Part shown: positions 55,440 through 64,000 of the stretch, piece by piece | Numbering within the stretch: position 1 is the first letter of the stretch | Layout: every line of letters starts with the position of its first letter | NCBI GenBank assembly: GCA_024691765.1 | Contig: JAILNI010000006.1 | Coordinates: 62,001 to 126,000 of the forward strand | DNA: 64,000 nt | Reading direction: 5' to 3' | DNA from: Bacteroidales bacterium | GTDB taxonomy: Bacteria > Bacteroidota > Bacteroidia > Bacteroidales > UBA932 | Translations under genes and position numbers: made by a program | Notes under the pieces: model-generated | Databases searched by the model: none | What the model saw: the letters and a program-made list of their open reading frames with translations, nothing else | What the model was told of the DNA's origin: nothing

Positions 55440-58400
55440 TTACCAAGTACTGACAGAGACTCCGCTGACAGCCGAGCTACTGCCCTGGTATCCGCATATG
55501 ATATCCATGGTCAGGTCTTCATCAGTGTTGACAGTGTCAGTATGGTCGGTGTACTGTCTGGACGAACCGGGAGCAATGTAGCAAGTGCCCTTGAAGGTAG
55601 CTGTAGTGCTAGCATTCCTACTGTTGCAAAGGAGACCGGCCTTGGTCTTGTTGCCGATAACGGTACCGTCGAACCTTAGGCCATTGAACAGGTACGTAGC
55701 CTTGTTCGTGCTGGAGTGGGCACCGAACAGACCGGCGGTATAGTTCTCGCCGCTTACCGTTGCAAGATGGGTGTCAATCGTAGCAACGAACCATAGATTA
55801 TACTTATCCGTTGTGTGATTGACATGGTACAGACCGACAATACCGCCCGCAAACAGATCGCCAGTTATGGTGGCGGAAACGGTAATATCACCGTAATTCC
55901 TGCAGTTATTCACATTTAAAGCATTATTGTTCAGGAATCCGCCAATACCGCCAATTTCTACGTCGGTATCGCGCGTGCCGCCAAGGACCTGTACGGCACC
56001 GGTGTTTCTGGCATACTGCAGTTTGATACCGGTTGTAGTGTAGCCCACGATACCGCCGATGGAAAGGTCGTCGGCGTCGGTGGATGAGCTATCACTTATT
56101 GTGCCGCTGTTCGACAGATAATTGCTGGAAGTTCCGGTTGCATTCAGGTAACCAGAGCTGTTCCTTCCAAGAATACCGCCGATAGATACCATTTTACCTG
56201 AGCCGGTATTGGAAACGTCGCCGGAGTTGGTTGCCTTGGTCTCTGTCAGGGTGCAAGTCTTATCAACAAAGCCAAGCAGACCGCCGACGCAGACGTTCGA
56301 CGCTGCTACGCCGGAGTTGCTGATGGTGCCGCTGTTGGAGAGTGAGGTCATGGTGGCAAAACGCACGAATCCTGCTATGCCGCCAACCTGGATTGAGTTC
56401 TCCGTTGCTCCGGAATTGCTGATTGCACCACTGTTGGAGCAGGAAGCAATGGTGAAAGTAGATGAACTACTTGTGCCGTTGCCGCCCTGTCCGATGATAC
56501 CGCCTATGGCGGGAGTCTTGTTCCAGTGCGCCGTGTTGGTGATGGCACCGGTATTCTCGCAATCTGTGATGGAGAATTTCGTGCCCCAGAACGAACCAAC
56601 AACACCGCCGATTATGAGTTCTCCGTCTTCGGTATCGTTAGCTGTTGCATTGGTAACTGAAGCCTCATTGGTGCAATCCTTTATAACTGCGTCGCTGGCA
56701 GCAACCGATCCTGCGAGACCGCCAATCCTGTGTTCCTTGGTCACTCCTCCGGCCACATTGAAGGTTACGCTTCCCTTGGAAGTGCAGCCGCTCACGGTGC
56801 CGGAAACTATATTAGCAAGGATACCAATATCTTCGCGGTCGGTGGTGATGTCCAGGGTGGAGTTGACGGTAAGGTTGGAGACTGTACCCTTAAGATCGTT
56901 GAACAGGCTCTTGGTGAGACCGTTGATGCTATTGCGGTTGCCGTTGAAGTTGCCGGCATAGTCCTCGATAGTCTCGAAGGCTTCGACCGTCGCGGCGGAG
57001 AGATTAAGCGAAGCAGTGAGCTTGGCATCGAGAGTCTTGTCGCCAGCGGCCACTGCGCTCACGAATTCCAGGAAGGAAGCCTCGTCCTTGATCCTGAACA
57101 CCGGATTCGGGTCATCGGTAAGTTCGGCAATGGTAACCTTGACATCGCTGATATAGAAACGGTTCTTGCCATCAATATCTTCAAGAGAACCTATTACGAG
57201 CTGGTTGTCGCAATCCACGTTTTCAATGGTTACCGACTTGGTCTCCCATTCCTTAACTGCAGTAATATTTAAGGAATGACCATTTTCAAGAGCGACTCCA
57301 GAGTATTTCCTATAAGAAGAGCTTGACTGATCTGTTTCGGAACTCAGGGAAAGATCCTTATCCACAAAGACTGCAATCTCATTATCGCTCGACTCATACC
57401 TCGCGGCGGTCACAGTCACTTCTATGGTTGCCAGCTTGCCTTCAGGAATGCCGGCAAGAGCAGGCGTTACTATATGGGTGCGGCCAGTGGATGTAGCGAC
57501 GCGGAGATATGCGTTCCTCAGATAAGTGGCACTGTTACCGTGGAAGCCCCAGCCGTGAGAGAGCCTGCTGTCGCCAAGGTCGATACCGGTACCGAAGATC
57601 CTGTGGCCCTGATTGTCGAAAACGGTATACGAGCCGTCGGGATTCACTCCTGAGGGAGCATTCAGGTTCTTCGGACTCGGTATGAAACCGGCAGCCCCTG
57701 CGAATTCGTCGGGACCCCAGCCAATCTCGGAGAAGTCTTCCGCGAGAATCACGTCGCCCACAGCGGCATTGCTCACTTTACTGGCATCCACCGGGGTGAA
57801 TGCGGCCGTGGTTACCTCCACAACGTTGGAAGTGATGTTGCCGGCGGTGTCCGTAACGCGGAAATAGTAAGTGCTTGCAGGGGCCAGGCCTCCGAAGGAG
57901 AAGCATGGGCTCTTGCTGTCCCAGCAGCTTTCGCTTGCCTCGAAATCGTGGGAGACCACAAGGTTGTTGCAGCCGGAATCGCTGTAGATGGCGGCGGTAT
58001 AGGGAGCGGCGGTGTCTTCACCGGGGTCGTCGTTACCGAAGGTCCATGCGAATGCGGCTGCGCTGGAAGAAACGCTCTTGAGGCTGGCTGTAATAGTTGC
58101 TGACGGTGCGTCTTCGAGGGCCTTGATGGTGACCTTGATGTCGCTGAGGTTCATTCGGGCGTCGTTTTCGGACACGTCGCCGGCGGCGCCGAAGGCAATG
58201 CGGTTGCCCTTGCGTACACCATTGAGGGTAACCTTATATGTGTTCCATGCGCTTTCTTCCTTGAGGGTGACGGGAGCGACGTTGGTCGAGAGGTTGAGGG
58301 TGTTGGTCTTGGTCTCGGCCGTCATTTCGTTAAGCGAACCGGTCTGCACGGCCACGATTGCGCTGGTAGTGCAGAACGACTCGCTGCTGGCGCTGTAGTA

Positions 58401-59846
58401 TGCGCTGGCGGTCAGTTCCACCTCGACCGATGCTATCTTTCCTTCGGGAATATTGTCGAGGGCCGGAGTCACGATGTGGGTAACCTTCTTCTGGCCAACA
58501 AGTTTGAGATAACCCGGGTGGATGTAAAGATGGGGGTTCTCTCCCTGTGCCCAGTGGGCCAGACGGCTCTGGGCTATGGCGCTTGCCTGAGCCGACAGCT
58601 GCTTCTCGCTGGAGGTTTCCGCGTCCTGGAAGGAGCCTACTTCAACGGTGGAGAAGGAAGCCTGTGCTGCTTCGGTGGGGAACCAGCCTGCGCCGTTGCC
58701 TATCATGTCGCAGTCCCAGCGGAGCTCGCCGAAGTCTTCGGCAAGAATCACATCGCCAACTGCCGCAGCCGTGGAAGAAGCCTCCACCACGGTGAACTCG
58801 GAAGTGGTGACCTCGAGAACGTTGCTGTGCATGTCCTGGGCCTCGTTGTCCACCTTTACATAATAAGGTGTGCCCGGGGCGAGGCCGCTGATGCAGAACC
58901 TGGGGGATTTTTCGCCCCAGCAGGCGTTGCCGGCATCCACGGCATAGCTGTCTACCAGAGTGGCGCAGCCTGCATCGGAGAAGACGCTGATGGTGTACGC
59001 CGCGGTGGGAGAGTTGTCCCAGCAGATGACGGCCGTGGAGCTCGTGATGCCCTCGGCCGAGATCTCGATGTCGTAGGTGGCTCCGGAGGGCTCATACTCG
59101 AAGGCCGGAACGTCATGCACGCCGCCTGCCGCGAGGTTGGTCTGGATGGTCTCTTCCATACCCATCGCTCCGCCGTCGGCGTCGAAGACGTTGATGGTGA
59201 GATCGCCCTTGAGGCCCGCGGGCACGCAGATGAAGAATTGTGCCGGAAGCGCAACCGCCTCAGTCGGATTCAACTCCACAATGCGGGAGGCTGAGTTTCC
59301 GGTGAGCTTCACGAAGTTGGTGGTGAAAGCTCCGCTGAGGGCAGCCCCTTCCGCACCGCTGACCTTGATCTTGCTCACGGATGCGGATCCGGTGATGTTG
59401 AGGTGTATCAGGCTCACCAGGGGTGTCAGGGCAGCCTTGCCCCTCTCAGTACTCTTTGCGCCCATTACGAATGCGGCGGAATCGTAGGAACCGGCCACGT
59501 ACTTCTGGCTGGAAGGCAGGGTTACAGTGGCGCTGCCTGCCTGGTAATCCGAGAAAGCACTTACCGGGTATGCGGCATAGTGGGGAGTGCCCAGCTGGCC
59601 GGGGAATACGAAGCTGGCGGTCTTTTTGCCGGTGGCTTTCGAGTCAAGGGCTTCGGAAGTGACGCCGTTGACGAGGACCTTGTCGCCTGCCTTCCATGCG
59701 GGAACCATGCTGGCCTCGGGGAGACTGACGCTGATGGTAGTAGTTACCTTTCCGGTTTCTTCTTCCGGATTCTTGGCTTCCTTTTCACAGGAAAACGCTG
59801 CGAGCATGCAGAGCACTGCAGCGGGAATAAGTAATATCTTTTTCAT
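55440..59846 (-). CDS. Giant fimbrillin-like/GLUG-repeat surface lipoprotein
   Basis: 1468 residues. Lipobox AAFSC (Cys20). Residues about 30-255 look like the fimbrillin-like N-terminal fold of Bacteroidales surface proteins (GDKVLVNG, HYAAYPVSAF, LTPLVSLIHLNITG). Next come two FN3-like plus jelly-roll modules (about 256-590, degenerate, and 590-915) whose second copy is very close to those of the SGNH protein (GDVILAEDFSEIGWGPDE, GWGFHGNS, RTHIVTP). From about 916 on there is a GLUG-type beta-helix: FLEFVSAVAAG, then FNGNRNSINGLTK, then around ten units containing IGGI/VVG and SNSGTIS-like loops. Likely an outer-surface adhesin or glycan binder; no catalytic motif. Confidence 0.8.
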   Translation of the reverse strand: MKKILLIPAAVLCMLAAFSCEKEAKNPEEETGKVTTTISVSLPEASMVPAWKAGDKVLVNGVTSEALDSKATGKKTASFVFPGQLGTPHYAAYPVSAFSDYQAGSATVTLPSSQKYVAGSYDSAAFVMGAKSTERGKAALTPLVSLIHLNITGSASVSKIKVSGAEGAALSGAFTTNFVKLTGNSASRIVELNPTEAVALPAQFFICVPAGLKGDLTINVFDADGGAMGMEETIQTNLAAGGVHDVPAFEYEPSGATYDIEISAEGITSSTAVICWDNSPTAAYTISVFSDAGCATLVDSYAVDAGNACWGEKSPRFCISGLAPGTPYYVKVDNEAQDMHSNVLEVTTSEFTVVEASSTAAAVGDVILAEDFGELRWDCDMIGNGAGWFPTEAAQASFSTVEVGSFQDAETSSEKQLSAQASAIAQSRLAHWAQGENPHLYIHPGYLKLVGQKKVTHIVTPALDNIPEGKIASVEVELTASAYYSASSESFCTTSAIVAVQTGSLNEMTAETKTNTLNLSTNVAPVTLKEESAWNTYKVTLNGVRKGNRIAFGAAGDVSENDARMNLSDIKVTIKALEDAPSATITASLKSVSSSAAAFAWTFGNDDPGEDTAAPYTAAIYSDSGCNNLVVSHDFEASESCWDSKSPCFSFGGLAPASTYYFRVTDTAGNITSNVVEVTTAAFTPVDASKVSNAAVGDVILAEDFSEIGWGPDEFAGAAGFIPSPKNLNAPSGVNPDGSYTVFDNQGHRIFGTGIDLGDSRLSHGWGFHGNSATYLRNAYLRVATSTGRTHIVTPALAGIPEGKLATIEVTVTAARYESSDNEIAVFVDKDLSLSSETDQSSSSYRKYSGVALENGHSLNITAVKEWETKSVTIENVDCDNQLVIGSLEDIDGKNRFYISDVKVTIAELTDDPNPVFRIKDEASFLEFVSAVAAGDKTLDAKLTASLNLSAATVEAFETIEDYAGNFNGNRNSINGLTKSLFNDLKGTVSNLTVNSTLDITTDREDIGILANIVSGTVSGCTSKGSVTFNVAGGVTKEHRIGGLAGSVAASDAVIKDCTNEASVTNATANDTEDGELIIGGVVGSFWGTKFSITDCENTGAITNTAHWNKTPAIGGIIGQGGNGTSSSSTFTIASCSNSGAISNSGATENSIQVGGIAGFVRFATMTSLSNSGTISNSGVAASNVCVGGLLGFVDKTCTLTETKATNSGDVSNTGSGKMVSIGGILGRNSSGYLNATGTSSNYLSNSGTISDSSSTDADDLSIGGIVGYTTTGIKLQYARNTGAVQVLGGTRDTDVEIGGIGGFLNNNALNVNNCRNYGDITVSATITGDLFAGGIVGLYHVNHTTDKYNLWFVATIDTHLATVSGENYTAGLFGAHSSTNKATYLFNGLRFDGTVIGNKTKAGLLCNSRNASTTATFKGTCYIAPGSSRQYTDHTDTVNTDEDLTMDIICGYQGSSSAVSGVSVSTW

Positions 59847-59861
59847 AATAATTCGATTATC

Positions 59862-59892
59862 GGACCCCGGGCGCCGGTCAGGGCGCCTGGGG
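59862..59892 (-). repeat. Intergenic hairpin, copy 2
   Basis: Identical over 31 nt to copy 1 at 55397-55427 and also flanked by CTTTTT on the upstream (minus-strand) side. It occupies the 59-nt gap between the two giant surface-protein genes, 15 nt before the ATG at 59846. Confidence 0.85.
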
Positions 59893-59905
59893 TAAAAAGA
59901 GTCAA

Positions 59906-62900
59906 TTAAATGGAGTTTGCAACGGTAGGAAGGACGTCGCCAGTAATGGTGTAATTACTTGCTCCACCACCCATGCACTGCGCAGCCGAAACATTCGAAT
60001 CACTGCTGATAGTTACCTTTGAACCGGTTGCGTAAGAGACGGTACTCTTCTTAATCACACAATCCGTAAAGGTATAAGTCACCTCGTTGGAGCTATTGTT
60101 CACCATAAGGGCACATCGGCCCTGACCGCTGCCTGCGCCACGGAAGGTACCGCCACCAACCTTGCAGCCACTCAACGTAATGGAAGTTCCTTCGTTATTA
60201 TACTTGTAAGTATAGCCAATGATGCCGCCGTCAAAAGCGAACGGGGAAGATCCGTAGCTGTTGAGCGTTCCTTGGAACTTAGATGAAGAAATCGTAGAGC
60301 CCATAAACAAGCCCACTACACCGCCGATAATGTTTCTGTAATAGTTGCTATCAGAAGCGATGTTCTTTGTACCACCATTGGTATAGCCATAAATATCTGC
60401 TGTACAGGTACAATTTGAAATATTGTTTTCACTATAGGCCACAACGCCTCCGATGCAGAAACGATTCCTGCAGTAAATACGGATACGACCGGTGTTCGTA
60501 CAGTTAGTGAAAGTCTTTCCGGTTATGGAGCACCACCCGCCGTTCAAACCTGTACTACTTGAACTTGCACCCATACCGGCAATACCGCCGTAGCAGGACC
60601 AGTACGGAGTTACGGTTTCTCCGACATTGATGTCATCCAGATCACCGGTGCTACTGCTCGCAGTATAAACCCAGCCCTTGTTCTCGCATCCGGTTATTGT
60701 CTGTGTGCCAGAAGCTGTCCAGCCGCCAATAATACCGCCGGCGAATATCTGACCCGTTGCTGACATCGTAAGATCAGAGAACCAGATATCACTTTCACTA
60801 TAGGTATAGTCTATGGATGAAGCGACAGCGCTCATACCCAGAATACCGCCCACGTAGATCTTGTCCTTGGTTTGATTCTGGATGATAATATCATCAACAT
60901 CATCTCCGTCCGGGACCTGGCTTTGGCAATAGTTAAAGTTGGAAGCGGCATTGTCGGAATATCCACAGACACCTCCAAGGGCAACCTTCAGGGTTGCAGA
61001 GTCATCACGGAGGAGTCCTTTGTTATAATTATACACAGAGGCCGTTCCGGTGAGCGTATTGGCGCCGCGGGCAACGCCCAGAAGGCCACCCATACACAAA
61101 CCAGGGGTTGAATTGCCGGTACCGGTATTGGTCAGCGTACCCATGTTGTAGCAAGTAGTCTCATATGTGGTAGAGGCGCTGGACCAGCCGGCAAGACCGC
61201 CCATGGAAATCTTGGCACCGTCACCAGAGTTGGTTATGTCGCCAGTGTTGTAGCAGGAGGTAATGGTATTGCCGCCCTTGTTGTTGCCAATGACGCCACC
61301 TATCTGCATGTCCTGAATGGTGTTGGTTCCAGAAGTAGCGGTGTTGGAGATGGTTCCTTCATTGGAGCAGGAGGTGACGTCTCCTTCGCTGATACCCACG
61401 ACACCGGAAACGTTGATTTCACTCTTGTAAGTGGAACCGCTGTTGGTGACATTACCTGTGTTGGTGCAGGAAGTAAGCGTAGCTACACTGTGTGCCGCCA
61501 CACCGGCAATGTTCATGTGGTAAGAAGTACCGTTTGAACCGGAGCCCTGGCTATAGTTGTTTACGACATTACCCGTATTGGAAGCATTGCTTACGTCGTT
61601 GCCAGCATAACCGATAATGCCGCCCACGTAGTTGTTCCTGGGGATGGTGCAACCGGCAGCAACGGTAACGTCACCGGCATTGGAAGCGCCGGTAATGGTG
61701 CCGCCGCCAGCTGCAATGGAGCTGCCGCTGGAGGCCATGCCGACGATACCGCCAACATAGGAATGGTAACCGGAAATAAAGCCATTGACTGCGATGTCGC
61801 CGTTTGCGGTATTGGTGCCGTTAGATACAGTTCCGCCGGCAAGATAACCGACAATGCCGCCGAGAGCCATCATTGCTTCGTGGAGTTCAGTAACGTTGAT
61901 AGGGGCGTTGTTGGTGCCATAGATGTTGCCGCCAAGATGCTGACCCACAAGACCACCCGCATACATATACTGGGAGCTGCTTACAGTAGAATTAAAGACG
62001 ATGGAACCGCTGTTGGTAACATTGTTATTCAATGAATATCCGCTGCCGGTTGTATTCGAGAACACACGGCCAACAATACCGCCCACGGACGGCGGACGCT
62101 TGGTGTTCTGTCCGGAGAATGTGATAGTGCCGGAATTGCTGCCGCCATAAATCTCTGCACCGGTCACAGCACCGGCAACACCGCCAATATATAGCTGTCC
62201 CTCAGAAGACTGAGACTGGCCAAAGTTGATAGCGCCGCTGTTGGTGCAATTGGTGGCAAGCACAGCACCTGACATGTACCCGATAACACCGCCAAAGCAG
62301 AGGTATGAGTTAGAACCCTGTGTCATGCTGCCGCTTGTGGCTATGGTCATGGCATTGGAGCAGGAAGTCACGGCTTTCGTGGAATAACCGACCACGCCGC
62401 CTACATAAAGGCCGCCGCTGTGGCTTGCGTTGGAGACGGTCAGAGTGCCGCCGGTGGAGCTGCAGTTTTCGAGGATGATATCATTCTGAACATTATGGGC
62501 AACTACACCACCAATATATGTATCATTTGTAGCTTCAGCGGTATAGTTGATGTTGCCGGAATTCGTGACGCCATCAAGTGTGGCTCCCTCGTTGCAACGT
62601 CCCACGACACCGCCGATGAGCCTGCCGGAAGAGCCGCCAAGGGCAGCAACGTTCAGTGTGCCGGCGTTGGTGAGAGTTGAATAGGTAGCCGTACCGTTGA
62701 GACGACCGACAACACCGCCCTGGCAGAGATAAGAGCTCACTGAGCAGGCCTCGGATGTTACGACGCCGTCGCTTGCGTTGGTGCAGTTTTCAATAGCGCC
62801 CTTTGCCAGACCGGCAATGCCGCCAAGATGAAGGGCACCGCTGGTGGAGAAGGTGGAGGCAGCCTTGACGAGACCGTGGTTCACGCAGCCGCTCAAGGTT

Positions 62901-64000
62901 TCGGCTTTCTCAACCTGATAACCAAGAATACCGCCGATATAGGCACCCTGGCTGAACTGCGCGGCGCAAATAACCGTACCGTAGTTGTTGCAGCTGGAGA
63001 TTTCGCCCTGGGTCTTGAGGTCGCCACCCTTCTGGGTACGGCCTACGACACCACCTACCGAAGGCTGGTTGGAGTGGGTAACACCGCCGTCGGCAAAGGT
63101 GACGGCAGCATTGTTGGTGCAGCCAGTGATGGTACCGCCTTTGTTGTTGCCTACCAGGCCGCCGAGAGCCATATAGCTGGAGATGGCAGAAGCCGGAGTC
63201 CAGGTAATGGAGCCGCTGGCGGTGCAGTTCTGAAGGCCGGGAACGTCGTCAACCTCGAGGGAAGGGATAATCTGCTTGGCGAAGATGCCCCAGTAGTTCT
63301 CGTCATCCGCAGTCGTGCTGATGGTGGAATTCAGGGTAAGGTTCTTCACTACGCCCTGCAGGTCGTCGAACATGGGCTTCGTGAGGCCGCTCAACGTCTT
63401 GCCGTTGCCGTCGAAGGTACCCTTGTAGCCTTCAATGGAGGAGAAACTTCCTGCGATGCCGGAAAGGTCGATGGAAGCTGCCCCAGGAGTCAGACGAGCG
63501 TTGAGAGTCTTGTTGCCACCCGCAACTGCGGTGACGAACTCCTGGAAGGTCGTGGCATTCCAAATCTGCTTGAGGTTGTTCTCCTTTTCGGGTATGTACG
63601 TGACATTGTCGAACTCGCGGACCTTGCCGGCGGCAAGTGTCTTGGTGCCATCGCTGTCCAACACGGTGACATCCATGTGCCCGGAATCGTTATCCAGTAT
63701 GGTGAGAGTTATACCGCCCTCATAGGTGCCCGCCGGGATGGCGATGTAGAACACGAAGGGAGTCTCGCTGAGCTGCATGTGACCACCGAAGCTATATGTC
63801 AGGGTAGCTCCGCCGGATGCGGGAGTGAGCGTGCCGTTGAGTATGCCTGCCGAGGCGCCGATAGTGAAGTTGCCGGAAAGCGACATATTTACGTCTGCTG
63901 CGGTAAGGGTAACCGAATCAATCTTCTTTTCACCGGTGAAGGAGAACTTCAGAAGCGAAGCCACATGGGAGAAGGTTACATTGTCGGTCCTGGCGGCAAT
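59906..64000 (-). CDS. Giant GLUG-repeat surface protein, 5' end outside the window
   Basis: Open to the window edge: 1364 codons are visible and the frame continues upstream of 64000, so the start is missing. A GTG at 63964 is not the start, because the codons before it (ARTDNVTFSHVASLLKFSF) are clearly part of a fimbrillin-like domain. After that domain come FQEFVTAVAGGNKTL and FDGNGKTLSGLTKPMFDDL, then more than twenty GLUG-type units (IGGVVG...NSGTI). This is a much longer beta-helix than in its neighbour. The last 150 residues change to less regular segments (GGIIGYTYKYNNEG). Presumably an exported, surface-anchored adhesin. The shared domains show it is a paralogue of the protein encoded at 55440-59846. 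Confidence 0.82.
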   Translation of the reverse strand: MAARTDNVTFSHVASLLKFSFTGEKKIDSVTLTAADVNMSLSGNFTIGASAGILNGTLTPASGGATLTYSFGGHMQLSETPFVFYIAIPAGTYEGGITLTILDNDSGHMDVTVLDSDGTKTLAAGKVREFDNVTYIPEKENNLKQIWNATTFQEFVTAVAGGNKTLNARLTPGAASIDLSGIAGSFSSIEGYKGTFDGNGKTLSGLTKPMFDDLQGVVKNLTLNSTISTTADDENYWGIFAKQIIPSLEVDDVPGLQNCTASGSITWTPASAISSYMALGGLVGNNKGGTITGCTNNAAVTFADGGVTHSNQPSVGGVVGRTQKGGDLKTQGEISSCNNYGTVICAAQFSQGAYIGGILGYQVEKAETLSGCVNHGLVKAASTFSTSGALHLGGIAGLAKGAIENCTNASDGVVTSEACSVSSYLCQGGVVGRLNGTATYSTLTNAGTLNVAALGGSSGRLIGGVVGRCNEGATLDGVTNSGNINYTAEATNDTYIGGVVAHNVQNDIILENCSSTGGTLTVSNASHSGGLYVGGVVGYSTKAVTSCSNAMTIATSGSMTQGSNSYLCFGGVIGYMSGAVLATNCTNSGAINFGQSQSSEGQLYIGGVAGAVTGAEIYGGSNSGTITFSGQNTKRPPSVGGIVGRVFSNTTGSGYSLNNNVTNSGSIVFNSTVSSSQYMYAGGLVGQHLGGNIYGTNNAPINVTELHEAMMALGGIVGYLAGGTVSNGTNTANGDIAVNGFISGYHSYVGGIVGMASSGSSIAAGGGTITGASNAGDVTVAAGCTIPRNNYVGGIIGYAGNDVSNASNTGNVVNNYSQGSGSNGTSYHMNIAGVAAHSVATLTSCTNTGNVTNSGSTYKSEINVSGVVGISEGDVTSCSNEGTISNTATSGTNTIQDMQIGGVIGNNKGGNTITSCYNTGDITNSGDGAKISMGGLAGWSSASTTYETTCYNMGTLTNTGTGNSTPGLCMGGLLGVARGANTLTGTASVYNYNKGLLRDDSATLKVALGGVCGYSDNAASNFNYCQSQVPDGDDVDDIIIQNQTKDKIYVGGILGMSAVASSIDYTYSESDIWFSDLTMSATGQIFAGGIIGGWTASGTQTITGCENKGWVYTASSSTGDLDDINVGETVTPYWSCYGGIAGMGASSSSTGLNGGWCSITGKTFTNCTNTGRIRIYCRNRFCIGGVVAYSENNISNCTCTADIYGYTNGGTKNIASDSNYYRNIIGGVVGLFMGSTISSSKFQGTLNSYGSSPFAFDGGIIGYTYKYNNEGTSITLSGCKVGGGTFRGAGSGQGRCALMVNNSSNEVTYTFTDCVIKKSTVSYATGSKVTISSDSNVSAAQCMGGGASNYTITGDVLPTVANSI

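Noticed and set aside
59906..63964. Repetitive DNA in the large surface genes considered as a CRISPR array or satellite
   Set aside because: Repeats are degenerate, in frame and encode GLUG-type protein units; there are no identical short repeats with unique spacers.
63962..63964. GTG at 63964 as the start of the last gene
   Set aside because: The frame stays open to the window edge and the codons upstream belong to the same fimbrillin-like domain.

Overview
The window is a stretch of Bacteroidota chromosome, most likely order Bacteroidales. It is GC-rich for that group, so a Rikenellaceae/Alistipes-like lineage is plausible, but that placement is inference. The phylum call rests on several things seen in the sequence: -7 boxes of the form TAnnTTTG with a TTTG/TTG about 19-20 nt upstream, a complete aerotolerance (Bat) operon, a TonB/ExbB/ExbD set, an abundant OmpA-type porin, and lipoproteins and fimbrillin-like surface proteins typical of gut Bacteroidales.

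Layout. (1) 45-13139, minus strand: the universally conserved translation/transcription cluster, read as tRNA-Thr, tRNA-Tyr, tRNA-Gly, tRNA-Thr, tuf, tRNA-Trp, secE, nusG, rplK, rplA, rplJ, rplL, rpoB, rpoC. A consensus promoter lies in front of the first tRNA and a hairpin attenuator lies between rplL and rpoB. (2) 13121-20024: dxs, a HAD-type phosphatase lipoprotein, two tandem MFS transporters on the plus strand, then ssb. (3) 20037-33405, minus strand: housekeeping genes nagB, aroE, recJ, an rRNA methyltransferase, a PspC protein, lysS, aroK, parC, era, an RluB-type pseudouridine synthase, and the tonB-exbD-exbB energy-coupling operon. (4) 33446-36914, minus strand: a membrane protein with ten CxxC zinc-ribbon motifs paired with a small lipoprotein, then truA carrying an in-frame palindromic insertion. 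(5) 36938-46376, plus strand: moxR, a DUF58 protein, a DUF4381-like protein, batA, batB, batC, and a fused batD-batE, followed by ompA. (6) 46490-64000, minus strand: a surface polysaccharide-handling cluster. From promoter-distal to proximal it holds a GH28-CE15 fusion enzyme, a GH78 alpha-L-rhamnosidase, an SGNH esterase lipoprotein, an endonuclease/exonuclease/phosphatase-fold lipoprotein, and two giant fimbrillin-like/GLUG-repeat surface proteins. The last of these runs off the window end. Upstream genes of this cluster, including any SusC/SusD pair, lie outside.

The most unusual signal is a pair of about 150-bp non-coding elements (19184-19333 plus strand, 35811-35961 minus strand). They have little body identity, but both carry four TTTGCAA boxes in alternating orientation at identical 43/31/44-nt spacing inside inverted termini. 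Both sit in the same orientation just upstream of a promoter. Other notable observations are the palindromic insertion inside truA, the BatD-BatE fusion that retains an internal signal-like segment, twin identical hairpins between the large surface-protein genes, a roughly 330-residue module shared between neighbouring surface proteins, and a terminator that overlaps the exbB promoter.
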